A stretch of DNA of 64,000 nucleotides. Source: Galerina marginata (taxonomy: Eukaryota; Basidiomycota; Agaricomycetes; Agaricales; Galerinaceae). The position numbers were made by a program, and so were the translations under genes. Within the stretch, counting starts at the first letter, position 1; every line of letters begins with the position of its first letter. Location: the NCBI GenBank assembly GCA_023014335.1, contig JAECYW010000006.1, positions 3,596,001 through 3,660,000 of the forward strand, in the 5' to 3' direction. The notes beneath the pieces are model-generated. The model searched no databases and was not told where the DNA came from. It saw only the letters and a list, made by a program, of their open reading frames with translations. Of this stretch, positions 23,729-34,605 are shown one piece after another.

Positions 23729-24014
23729 CTATCCTTACTCTTGATTCCACGGGTAAGGTAACTTTGATTTTGCGTTGATTCGATTTTTATTTCGATATTT
23801 TTTCAGGACGGCTGAAGTATCACCGACTAGGCGGCGAGTAAAAAACTGTAAGCAAAGCCAGCAAATGTTTGACGGGAAAATCGCCAACTTCAACTTCAAT
23901 TCAACTTCAATTTTGAGAACTGAGGCGGAGTGGGAATTTTTCTTACCCTATATGACGTCGATTTTTCTCCTTCCTCTTCAGATGATCGTCGCCTCTGCTT
24001 CTTTCCGTTGATTC

Positions 24015-24022
24015 TATAAAAG
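24015..24022 (+). promoter_or_regulatory. TATA box of BTB2
   Basis: TATAAAAG, 33-40 bp before the start codon, in the same relative place as in BTB1. Confidence 0.6.
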
Positions 24023-24054
24023 CGGGTCCCTGTCATGTTTTAACTTTTACCGCC

Positions 24055-25349
24055 ATGGATACTGGTGAATACCAATCAATATTTCACTACGAACAACCTT
24101 TCGTTCGTCCAGAGTATCCAACTCCACCCTCGTCTTTCTCCCATGCTGACGGACACGAGTCATATGCCAGCTCATATGTCTACGCTCCTACTACCCCAAA
24201 CGTACCAGCTCAAAACTATGAGCCCTACCTCCAAACTCCAACTCCCATTGTTAGTGGTTCCAAAAAGTTTCTAACAGTTTCTAATTTTCGCGGTGCAGGA
24301 CTCTCTTACATCGTCACCGCTCGCCAACGAGTTGGCCCTCTCAGCGGAAACGTTGAGTCTTGATAAGGAAGATACTGTCGCCATCTCCACAGTTTTCCAT
24401 CCAGGAGCCGATCCAGCACCCGATACCCTGTTCTTGTCCGCAGACGGCGTTATTTTCTACGTCCACGCACAAACTATCTTGAATGCTTGTCCGACTTCCT
24501 TTGAGCCATGTCTCCCGGCACCCCTCTCTGACCAGCAATGCAGAAACAAGATTATCCAACTTGACGCTTCAAGTGTCGAACTGACTGTTATAATGCATAC
24601 TTTATATGGGACATCACCAGCGGCCCATTCACCAGATATCGAAACTCTCGTGCGTGCCGTGGATCGTATGCCAACCTATGCTCTGCCTCCAAAGTCTCTC
24701 ATCCGCCCATCAACTCCGCTGTACGATCTTCTCCTTGCTCATGGCCCACTGCGACCCCTTGAGGTATACGCTATGGCTGCCTTCCATGACCTAACCTCAC
24801 TCGCCACCACAGTATCTTCCCACCTTCTCTCTTACGATCTGTCCAGTATCTCGGATGAAATGTCCGAGCGTATTGGAGCGGTTTATCTAAAGAAATTATT
24901 ATTGCTTCATGTGGGGCGGTTCTCGTCGTTGAAAAGGATCCTGTTGGCTCCTCCGCACCCACATCCTCCTACGAAGAGATGCGGGTTCGATGATCAGAAG
25001 AAATTAACACGTGCCTGGGCACTGGTTAGTGCTTATCTAGCTTGGGATGCCCGACCGGGTTCGCGTCTTGCTTCATTCTCCTCCACACCTTTCATTTAAG
25101 TCTCGTTTCGCAGATTTATCAAGTCATACCATGCAGACCGCTCTAAACCCGCTCGTAGAGCATCTAAAATGCGAAATGTGTCACCAGGCGTTGAAGGATA
25201 GGATAAAGGATGTGCTAACTCAATGGGCATCTGTAAAGGTAATGTCGTCTCGGTCTATCCTTCGTTTTATGTACATGTTCTTACGGCCCAAGAATTTCAC
25301 GGCATGCGTGAACGTGGATTATGATCAGCAGATCCCCATCCTCTCATAG
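24055..25349 (+). CDS. BTB/POZ-like protein, copy 2
   Basis: Paralogue of the gene at 14547-15764. Exons are 24055-24249, 24299-25058 and 25114-25238, with a possible read-through to a stop at 25347-25349. The third exon is 125 nt in both paralogues and the phases are identical. It starts with MDT and a PTPPSSFSH segment like copy 1. The BTB core reads FLSADGVIFYVHAQTILNAC and LYGTSPAAHSPDIETLVRAV; the C-terminal Cys pair is CEMCHQALKDRIKDVL. VHAQTIL keeps the His that in BTB domains precedes the oligomer helix (V-H-K-x-I-L); copy 1 has VDFQTIL instead. The 3' exon is uncertain, since a GTAATG donor follows ASVK. Confidence 0.75.
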
Positions 25350-27221
25350 TTCCTATGATGATTGAGATGATGCCACGCATGTTTTCTCTGGCCCAGCCTG
25401 CCCCCTCTCCATTGGGTTTCCTACTACATGCCTTTAACTGCGGTTAGGCCTTATTTTGTTGGTACTAACGCGGTATCGTTGATTATTTAGTGCACCATTT
25501 GATGTCCTCACATTGACTGGAAGACTTGACCAATACAGCATACGGGATATGATTCCGTTTTTGGATCCGTCCTCCAATCCGTAGCGGAGAAATTTTTTTA
25601 ACGCCTCAAACAGCCTCAACTTGGTCTGTGATCAGGTCTGGGCAAAATTTATTTAGCACTCGCGACAGCGAGCGGATCTTATCCGACCCATCTGCGCACA
25701 CCCCGTCGCCGGTATAGACAAAATTCCAATCAGGAAGAGACTTGTCGACGAGCCTACTATCATCTTTATCGGAGTCGGTGTTTTATTCCACATTCTTTCC
25801 TCCGTAATCCTTTATTACGAAAGAACTACTTACTCAGGAATTCCTACACACACTTCATGCTTCATCCCCCTCCTCATACCACATCCCATGGAATACCCTC
25901 TTCCACTTTGCTTTTCGAATCGCCTCCTCTTACTCCTACCCCACCTTCCTCCTGCATTCCACCGATTACATCACAAAATACACAATACACGGTATGTATT
26001 ATGTACATGTACCAGCGGCGGTTCATCCACAATATCAAGTAAGTAATGTAAACAAATTTGAATACACCCAAATATTACCTTTGTTCGAGCAAATCCCTGC
26101 TGCCTGGGACATCCCCTGCATGTGAGGTGCGAGAGTTTATGGTTCTTCCATGAAGTCGCGAACCCTGGATGCCCATGACAAGTATCCACAAAAACCGCGC
26201 ACCGATTTATTGGGTGTGGATACGAGGAGAACGCGGCGTCCGACAGCTGTTTCTGAACTCTTTGCCAATACAACTAGGTAGCGCAAGTCGTGCGCAGCTC
26301 GGAGACGCGTTAAAATTTGAGCGATAGAGCAGGCAATAGATCAGGCAATGCAGGATGGGTATTATAATCGGTATTAAATACTACTTCAGTATTCTACTCT
26401 ACCCACCCCAGAGCCCGTTACTACGCCGCGGGAAGAATGGGTAGTACTACTGATGACAGGACCTTACGCGCCAGTTGGCTTCAATTTCCCGAGAGAGTTT
26501 TGAGAAAGTTGGGTTGTAAGTAATCAGATTAGATTAAGATCTTCACGATCAAATCAAATCATGTGAGGCCAATGATTACATACTTCCGTGCAATTGCCGC
26601 CATTTTCATCTATTGAACCAACCCTCAAGTGGTTCACGACCATCCGCCTTGCCGTGTCCATATCGAGCTTCGTCGGTATACAATGCCAGTACTCACCAAG
26701 CGGCAGGTCTATGACGAACTATGGTTTCCAGGTCCTATTTGCCTGGCCCCTTCATTAGTATTGGCGTCTTGAAACAGCTTCAGACATGAAAAATGCATGA
26801 AATCTTGAACTTGAAGCGAAGATGATCCACTTACCCCGGTGCTGGTCTCTCAGCTGTCACCCTTCATACATGGTTGAATGGGTTCCTAGTCTGCTTGTTT
26901 TTGACGTTGAGGACTTGATATCGCTTTTCTACTCCCGAAACTATCTTCATCGTTTCCAGTCAGCTATGAATGACTTCCAAGCCTGTTTCCGCGAAGAAAG
27001 TTTGAAATCGCGACTATGGACGGACCAGAGGGGCTTGTTTCCCTCTTCAAACTTTCGTTGTTTGATCGCCCAATCGGAAGCACAGAAGCGCAGTCATGTC
27101 TGCGCACATGATTCATTGAAGAATCCTCCGCTTGTCATGGGGGGACCGAAGCAGACATGTACTATGATACAGGTGTGTGCAAAGTGTTCTAAACGCACTC
27201 GGAACACTTTAAATTGAAAGA
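25350..27221. other. Intergenic plus IBP upstream module
   Basis: 25350-26700 shows no gene. From about 26735 to 27220 it aligns with the upstream DNA of other IBP genes: a TGCCTGGCC...TTCATTAG block, GAAGCGAAGATGATCCACTT, CTATGAATGACTTCC and CTTGTTTCCCTCTTC. A 131-codon open frame at 26822-27217 lies inside this module but is broken in the other copies, so I do not call it a gene. Confidence 0.5.
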
Positions 27222-27360
27222 TGACGAATGCTGACGCTGTCCCAAACACTTTTTCTATGTCATTGATCACGTTCATCTCTTCCCATTGAAATCCAGAGTC
27301 GAGATGGTCAGGACCAACAGTGGTCGGACTTGCGCTTGCTAGGGCTTCGAGGTTATTTAA
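27222..27360 (+). promoter_or_regulatory. IBP2 core promoter
   Basis: TGACGAATGCTGACG at 27222-27236 (213 bp before the ATG), then GAAATCCAGAGTCGAGATGG, then TATTTAAGCGCC from 27354 (81 bp before the ATG). Confidence 0.75.
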
Positions 27361-27434
27361 GCGCCTGGAGTTGGAATGTTTTCCTCAGCTTCTCACTTTC
27401 TGTCCCCAAGTAAAAATATCCTTGAACCAGAACA

Positions 27435-28476
27435 ATGCTCTTCAATACCAACATCGGCGCGCTCGTTATCGGTTTCTTGGATTGATTATCTGCTCGGCTG
27501 TCCGCCATTCTTCAAATATTATCAAACTTACACAATATTACGAGCAGTGTATCTCCGACAGCGCACTCGCCATTGGCCCAATTGCAGTCAATCTGGGCAC
27601 TGCTGGAAATTTTGCGATCCTTGCAAATTCCTCCGTCAGTAAGTACAACACTTTCAATATTCCGTTCACGTCCAGCAGCTGATCGCAGCACCCTTTACTT
27701 CAATGACTACCTTCATCTGTAGCGGGGAATATTGGCGTCAGCCCAATTTCTTCCACCGCTTTGACCGGTTTTTCCCTAACGCTGGACAGCAGCGGGACGT
27801 TCTCCACATCTAAGCAAGTCACCGGAAAGCTATTTGCTGCGTCGTATACGTCGCCCACCCCTTCGCAGCTCACAACGGCCATTTCGGACATGCAGACCGC
27901 CTTTACCGATGCTACTGGGAGAGTGAACCCTAATTTTGTTAACCTTGCAACCGGTGAGTTGGAGGCTAATGTGACTTGATGTTCTTTCTATACTCAGACG
28001 GTTTTTTAGGCAATATCGGCGGACTAATCCTGGCACCTGGACTATATAAATGGTCGACCTCTGTCAATGCGGCGACTGGGTTTACTATCAGTGGGAGCTC
28101 TACAGACAGTAGGCACTTCTTGCATCGTCATTATTTACTCGAAGCTCATTAGAGTCACATAGCTTGGATATTTCAAATCGCTGGAACCCTAGGGCTGGCA
28201 ACGGGAGCCAGAGTGACACTTCTTGGAGGCGCGCTCGCGTCACATATAGTTTGGGTGGTGTCAGGCGCCGTGACGCTCCACACAGGATCCCATCTCGAGG
28301 GCGTGCTTCTTGGACAGACTGCAATTACTGTCCAAACGGGAACCACCGTTAATGGGAAGCTACTGGCTCAGACTAACGTTGCGCTGCAAGTGGTGAGCAC
28401 CTCCCTTTGCGTCCAAGTGTGGCCCATGCTGAGGCTGATTGGATGTTCCCCCTCGCAGGCTACAGTCGTCGGATAA
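27435..28476 (+). pseudogene. Ice-binding protein copy 2 (DUF3494), probably damaged
   Basis: Exons 3 to 6 are intact and encode the usual core: GNIGVSPISS, GTFSTSKQVTGKLFAASYTS, LYKWSTSVNA, WIFQIAGTLGLATG, ALASHIVWVVSGAVTLHTG and the last exon ATVVG. Two defects lie at the 5' end. First, the exon 1 donor, GTATGT or similar in the other copies, is GATTGA here (27480), so normal splicing fails and reading on gives a stop after 16 codons. Second, exon 2 is 91 nt instead of 115: eight codons (around GISTVPPS) are missing in frame. An in-frame rescue is conceivable with a weak upstream donor (GTTATC after codon 10), which would shorten the signal peptide. It may therefore be a young pseudogene or a low-expressed variant. 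The promoter is still present. Confidence 0.65.
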
Positions 28477-29380
28477 ATATCGCCCTGGATAGGAAGTAAG
28501 TAAGTTGAAGACGATGAATACGAAGATGGCTTTTTTTTCTTGGAACTGGGTGCTTTTTTGAAGGGTTGTAGTACGATGTAAAATTTTAAGGGGTAGTCGG
28601 CGGTTTTTTGCGGCATTCAACAGTTATCCACCGAATTAAAATATGTTCCCCCTTAAATGGGTTTGCTTTAGCAGTCGCGACTATGCCTTAGATTATGTCT
28701 TCAGTCTGCCTTTCCTCCTTCCAGTTACGGGTAATGTTTTGATAAACCCGACTCACTGGAGTGCGCTTCGCTTGCTGCGATTTGTAATTCAAGATTCAGA
28801 GTTTCGCTAGTAGCGGAAAGCGGAATTAAATCAGCATCTTCCAAGTTTCTGTCTCAAAAGTTCAGTTGAGCCTTGCGATTCCCAATGGGAAATTGGTCCA
28901 AGGGTTATAAATAAATACACCTAAGTAATCAAATCTGATCTGAAGATAAAAAAGCAAGGATGACGAGATAATCGATAATGTAACCCGTAGCCTGAATTAC
29001 TCAAGAATTAATTCAACCCCAGTGGCTGTGGGGTAGTAGTAGTATTATCCGATTGTGAAGGCGTTTCATGCGAAAACGACTTCCCTACCGAGAGATGTCC
29101 TGGCCGGGCACGGTACTGCAAATGTGCCCGACTTATGGCACGGAAAGGTGGCGTATTGCTTATTTTCACCGACTCAAAGATTTATTAGACGATAACCGTC
29201 AAACGAAAAGTTGGACTCTGTTAGGAAGCTTTTGGGAAATCGTGTTTTATTCCGGCAGATAACTAAAGCCTGCGGACTCCCAATACATTTTGTTGCACTG
29301 AAATTCTAATAACCAGGTGCAAAACCAAGGGATCTGATTTATCGCATTCAACCTCCCTTCCTCTCTACCCATTACGGCAT
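28477..29380. other. Intergenic between convergent IBP2 and IBP3
   Basis: 3' regions of the two genes. No coding or repeat signal beyond a run of T near 28531. Confidence 0.4.
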
Positions 29381-30445
29381 TTATCCGACGACAGTGGCCT
29401 GTAAAAATGCCCAGTCAGCTTCGGCATTTGCAACATTGGGACCTCAATCCCGAAAAGCTATCGCTTACCACTTGCAGCGCAACATTAGTCTGAGCCAGCA
29501 GCTTCCCATTAACGCTGGTGCCTGTCTGGGCAGTAATCGACGACTTTCCAAGGACCACACCCTCGAGATGTGATCCCGTGTGGAGTGTCACGGCGTCAGA
29601 TACAACCCAAACTATGTTGGATGCACGCGCGCCTCCAAGAAGTGTCACCTTCACTCCAGTTGCAAGGCTGAGAGTACCGGCAATTTGGAATATCCAAGCT
29701 ATGGTGTGTAATTAGCGTCGAGAAGACTTGGCGGTGCATTTGATACACACTATCAGTAGGGAAACCGGCGATGGTTATCCCAGTCGCTGCATTGACAGCG
29801 CTCGTCCACTTGTACAGTCCGGGTAAGAGGATTTGTCCACCAATGTTACCTAGCAGCATAATGAGTGAGGAGAAACGTTCGCTGACATTGAATTCAAACT
29901 CACCAGCACCAAGATTCAGGAAGCCGGGATTCACTCTTCCAGATGCATCGGTAAAAGCGGTCAGCATGTCCGAAATGGCCGTTGTGAGCTGGGAAGGTGT
30001 GGGCGACGTATACGATGCGGCGAATAGCTTTCCGGTAACCTGCTTAGACGTAGAGAACGTCCCGGTGCTGTCCAGCGTCAAGGAAAACCCAGTCAATGCG
30101 GTAGAAGAGACGGGGCTGACGCCAATATTCCCAGCTACGAATGAAGGTGACAATTTGAAGTAAAATGCGCCCTGATTAGCTGCGAAAGGCGAATATGATA
30201 TTGCAACCGTCATACTTACTTATAGCAGATGCCGGGACAGTAGATACACCCGTTTCAGCAAGGATCACAAAATTTCCTGCAGTACGCAAATTGACTGCAG
30301 TGGGGCCAACAGCGAGCGCGTTCTTGGCGATGCACTGTTTATTGATAGATAATGTGAGTAAATGTTGAAAATCTCAGCCAAATCACGGATATACACATAC
30401 CAAGAGACCGATAGCAAGCCTGGCGATGTTAGCGTTGAAAAGCAT
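29381..30445 (-). CDS. Ice-binding protein copy 3 (DUF3494), secreted
   Basis: Same six-exon design on the minus strand, with exon 1 at 30445-30401 and the 18-nt last exon ending at 29381. All donors and acceptors are present. The signal peptide reads MLFNANIARLAIGLL then CIAKNALA. The core has STVPASAI, GNIGVSPVSSTALTGFSL, the helix PTPSQLTTAISDMLTAFTD, GQILLPGLYKWTSAVNA, GTLSLATGVKVTLLGG and NIVWVVSDAVTLHTG, then HLEGVVLGKSSITAQTGTS. Two changes stand out in exon 5: SGAVTL becomes SDAVTL and GGALASN becomes GGARASN, placing charged residues where all the other copies have small ones. It is closest in wording to IBP2 (TALTGFSLTLDS, STSKQVTGK), with which it is convergent. Confidence 0.9.
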
Positions 30446-30518
30446 GATTCTGGCTCTGGGACTTTTGGGTTGCAAGAGAGTAACTCAGCTGGGGGAAAAC
30501 TGACCAACTTTCGAGGCC

Positions 30519-30661
30519 TTTTAAAAACTCTCAAGGATAATCAAGCGCCAGTTAGAGCTCTTATTGCCCTGACGCTCGAGACTTCAGATTTTGATGGTCC
30601 ACGAAGTAGAATATGGGCGATGTCATTGTAAAGTGCTCTGGGAAGGCGTCAGCACTCGTCA
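30519..30661 (-). promoter_or_regulatory. IBP3 core promoter
   Basis: Minus strand: TGACGAGTGCTGACG (30661-30647), 202-216 bp before the ATG, and a variant TATA-like box TTTTAAAAGGCCTCG about 75-80 bp before it. Confidence 0.7.
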
Positions 30662-32067
30662 TCCATTCAACTAAAATATGTTCATTGCTCATTCCGCACA
30701 AATTCCATGCGCCAATAGCGCCTGCTTCTTCATTTATGGAAGATGGAATAGCATGTGTTGAAAGCTGTAGCCGAAAACATGGTTGCAATTGAGTGCTTCC
30801 AATTACGCGATCGAACAACGAAATTCCGATGAGGGAAACAACGCCTTCGTGTCCCTCCATAGTCATAATTCCAACCATTTTTCTAGGAAACCGAGTGGGA
30901 AGGGGATGGTAGTTGACCACGAGCCGTGAAGAGAATCATGAAACCAGCAGCATCGAGTCCTGTGCCATGGCAGCTTGTCTTGAGGAGAAGTTCGACGTGA
31001 ATGAAGTGTGACAACCTAATTATACAGCTAATGGCGTATGCTCCAAAAATTGATCTCTTTTACTTTTGGAGGCAGTGGTGCAGGCCTAGCGGGGAGACCA
31101 TTTATGCGCAGTCCCACATGTGACACATAACGGTACACGAGCTGGTCTATTGATACACGGTTAGCTGTAAGCCACTGTGTTCAAGTGGGGCATCTTCAAT
31201 ACGTGTGCAGCAAGTTCCGTTACTGCGTCGAATGGGCCTAACAGTCCAGCACAGTAACGTAAGTTGGCCAGTGAGTCAGAGAGAGTCCCGAATACTGAGG
31301 GATCTATGCCAAGCAAGCCGAATGGCGATGGAGTAGAATACTCAGACCAACTAGAGGGGATGGCAAGAGGGGATGCAGATGGCTCAAAAGAAATGGGGCT
31401 GGCCACCTGACAAGACCGTGCACAGCCACTGATGGCTAATTAAGCGGGCAGCTCGGCCCAAAGTTACTCCCAATCCACGCGTTACGGTCCACATCAGGTC
31501 TTCTCGATATGCATAGCTCGAATGTATTGGACGCCATTATTCACCATCGCATTACTCTATGACGATTCGCGAAAGTTGATTGCCATGTTTTATTTGCCTG
31601 GCCCACTTCAGAAGTCTTCGCACCTTGTTGTCTTCAAATAGCCTGGATCAAGGAACTTGCCACTGAACATCGAAGCGAAGACAATCCACTTGAGCGTTTC
31701 CGGTCCCTCAGGCTGTCACACATAGCGGATCGTAGGACCTTTCCCTTGTCAAGGTGTCGTTGATGTCGAGGGCTTGATGTTGCCCTTGCTGCTCTTTCGA
31801 TGCTCTTCATCGTCCCGGGTTAACCATGAATGACTTCCTAGACCTATTACGCGAAGAAGGATTGAAATTTCGACCACGGACGGACGTGAAGGCGTTCTTT
31901 CCCTTCTCGGACTTTCCTTGTTTGATCACATCCTCGGGGATACTCATGACTGCGGGCTGCCGCATACATCTCTAATTGAAAAATCTACTGCTTGACCTGC
32001 TTGACATGTGCACCGAAGAAGACATAGAAGCTCGGAAATTTTGCTAAATGAAATTTGATTCTAGGAA
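30662..32067. other. Divergent intergenic IBP3/IBP4 with duplicated modules
   Basis: 30798-30853 (minus) carries the GTTGTTTCCCTCATCGG block of the IBP3 upstream module. 31590-32060 (plus) carries the IBP4 module, with TTTGCCTGGCCC, CGAAGCGAAGACAATCCACT, CCATGAATGACTTCC and the CTTTCCCTTCTCGG block. The middle (30900-31560) has no recognised content. Confidence 0.5.
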
Positions 32068-32216
32068 TGACGAGCGTAGGACGAGCGCTGACACTGCGCC
32101 TAACCACTTTCGATGACGCTCTTTTTCTACGTCCTCACACTCTGAGGCCCAGAGTCTCGATATCCAGGACAACTATTGCTCTGACTCGCTAGGTCCGCGA
32201 TTCAAAATGTATTTAA
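32068..32216 (+). promoter_or_regulatory. IBP4 core promoter
   Basis: A partly duplicated form of the element: TGACGAGCG at 32068, then GACGAGCGCTGACAC at 32080-32094. CCAGAGTCTCGATATCCAGG follows near 32149, and TATTTAAAGCC at 32210, 67 bp before the ATG. Confidence 0.65.
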
Positions 32217-32276
32217 AGCCTTCGAAAGCGGTTAATTTTTCTTCAGCTTCTCCCGACTTTTCGCTAAACCAAAACA

Positions 32277-33354
32277 ATGTTCTTCAATACCAACGCCGCT
32301 GCGCTTGCTTTGAGTCTCCTGGTATGTGCATACCTTTTACTCAGAAAATCCTTGTGCTGTTTCAATACTTACTCGCGTTATTTATATCACCAGTGCATCG
32401 CCGACAGTGTACTCGCCATTGGGCCTAGTGCAGTCAATCTGCGCACCGCTGGCACTTTTGCCATCCTTGCTGAGTCGGGTATATCAACCGTCCCACCCTC
32501 CTCTATTAGTAAGTATTTGCTATTCTTAGCCAGTTATATTCCCGTCGACTGACCATTTATGCACCTTACTTTATTCGCTTGTATCTAGCTGGGAATATTG
32601 GCGTTAGCCCGATCTCTTCCAGTGGTTTAACTGGCTTTTCTCAGACCCTCGATAGCAGCGGAACCTTCTCCACGTCCACGCAGGTCGTAGGGAAGTTGTT
32701 TGCAGCATCATATGTGTCGCCCACGCCTTCGCAGCTCACTATTGCCATTGGGGACTTGGTGACTGCGTTTAACGATGCAAACGGGAGGGTGAATCCGGGG
32801 TTCCTTAACCTTGGTGCCGGTGAGTTGGAATTATTGTAAACGCAAGTTTTTTAATACTCACTAGGATCGTCTGCTTTAATCATTATTTAGGCGGTCTTGG
32901 TGGACTAACTCTTACACCTGGACTTTACAAGTGGACAACCTCTGTTAGTGCAGCAACTTCGTTCACTATTAGCGGTGGCCCCACGGATAGTAGGTATTCC
33001 ACGCACCTGACGTCTTCTCGTGGCTAATTATACTCTATAGCCTGGATATTCCAAGTTGCCGGCACTTTCGTCCTTGCAACCGGGGCAAGGGTCACGCTTA
33101 CTGGTGGCGCACTCGCGTCGAACATCGTTTGGGTTGTGGCAGGCGGTGTGACGCTCCGCACGGGATCACATCTCGAAGGTGTAGTTCTTGGAAAGACAGC
33201 CATCACCGTCCAGACGGGCACCACCGTCAATGGGAGGCTCCTGGCCCAAACGAATGTTGCGCTGCAAGTGGTGAGTAGATTGACTTCTTGGATCGGCGTC
33301 GATGAGTTACAAGTGCTAAGGTATTCTTCATTACAGGCTACTGTCGTCTCATAA
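32277..33354 (+). CDS. Ice-binding protein copy 4 (DUF3494), secreted, 245 aa
   Basis: The clearest member. Exons: 32277-32321, 32394-32508, 32589-32819, 32891-32989, 33041-33270, 33337-33354; the sum is 738 nt. Signal peptide MFFNTNAAALALSLLCIADS, with likely cleavage after a small-x-Ala site (VLA). Then GPSAVNLRTAGTFAILAE, STVPPSSI, GNIGVSPISSSGLTGFS, GTFSTSTQVVGKLFAASY and the helix PTPSQLTIAIGDLVTAFND. GGLTLTPGLYKWTTSVSA leads to WIFQVAGTF, NIVWVVAGGVTLRTG, HLEGVVLGKTAITVQTG and TNVALQ. The DUF3494 fold is a discontinuous beta-solenoid with one long helix alongside, and one flat solenoid face binds ice. The terminal exon ends ATVVS instead of ATVVG. No defect seen. Confidence 0.93.
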
Positions 33355-34424
33355 TGGACACATTGGACAGAGGATAGGGTGGAAAACAAAAATAAATATG
33401 GCATTCTCTTTTTTCCTATTTCGATTTGGGTGTTTATTGGTAAAATTCAATTTTATAAAACTGTGTTTGAAATATTGAGCGTGAGTTACAATGCGTTCTC
33501 CCACAACAAGGGCTCACCTCATGAAGTTCAATCTACCACTTGTAATGTCTAAACTGGATGCAGCCCTTTACCGTACATTTTGTGAACAAATATTTCAGAA
33601 AAGCCTGGTAAAGCCTAAAAGAGAGTGCTAATAAAACCAGTTTCTGTTCTGATTAATAGTAACGAATCGTCTGAAGACTCTTCCTGTCCAGAAGGGGCGG
33701 AATCGACCTTTTTGAGAGCACTTTTTATTGGAAAGAGTCTATTGTCTGCAATGCAGGAGCGCTCGATAATCGAGGTGACTGAAGCCAAATTGAAGCACGC
33801 CCAGTACAATTTTTCCAAATCAAGAATAGATGCCACGATACGCAGACTATAGTCAGTGGCGTTGGGCAATTCCCAATCCCCAACCCTGGGGCGATGTAAA
33901 GCCTGGCCTTACTCATGATCAGGCTCAAACTTTCAGTATGTATCTTTTGTCTTATCGTTATACATATCACATGACTCGAGATCTATTGACTGTAGATAGA
34001 AAGTTTTGTCTTCCCTACCGTAACGGTTGTATCTGTCCTGTTCTCGAATACAACACGGTCCTATCAAGCTTATCACCGTTCAGTGAGGCTTCCCGACATT
34101 GATAGGTCATTAGTGCCAGCTCTAGAATGGGACCACAAAGATGATCGATGATCTTCTATCCCTGATTTAAGGAAGGAGGACCAGAGTCTGGTTCTGAAGG
34201 TCACTCTGAGTCTATGGAGACCTCGCCAATCAATTGACCATCCACGTCATTTGCTGTCATCTGCACGCTACTTGCCACTGGTATCCTGAACACCGAGGAG
34301 ACCACACGAACGTTTCTAGTCCCGCAGGCTGTCCGGCGTTCACGGCTCACTCGTGCAGCCTAACGGACATATAGAACCGCGAAAATTGCGCTAGACGGAC
34401 TTAGAACACTTTTAACTATAGCGG
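33355..34424. other. Intergenic IBP4/IBP5, shorter upstream module
   Basis: No gene. The IBP5 module is shorter and more diverged than those of copies 2 and 4; only traces (GTTCTGAAGGTC...CTGTCCGGCGTTCA) are visible. Unassigned open frames at 33625-33852 on both strands are uninformative. Confidence 0.4.
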
Positions 34425-34552
34425 TGACGACCGCTGACGCCTCTGAGGACTTTCTCGATGACCTCGCCTTGGTTCTACTCCATTTCCCATAGAAATCCAG
34501 AGCTTCGATGGCCAGGACAAAAGTCGTGTATTCGCAGTTGGAAGGTATTTAA
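34425..34552 (+). promoter_or_regulatory. IBP5 core promoter
   Basis: TGACGACCGCTGACGCC at 34425-34441 (181 bp before the ATG), GAAATCCAGAGCTTCGATGG near 34492, TATTTAAGCGCCTCG at 34546 (60 bp before the ATG). GAACACTTTT lies just upstream at 34404. Confidence 0.75.
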
Positions 34553-34605
34553 GCGCCTCGAGACTGAGGGTTTTTCTTTCCAACTAAATAAAGTCCTTCA
34601 GAACA

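Noticed and set aside
26822..27217. 131-codon open frame before IBP2
   Set aside because: The matching DNA before IBP1, 3, 4, 6 and 8 has stops and frame shifts in this frame, so it is non-coding module sequence.
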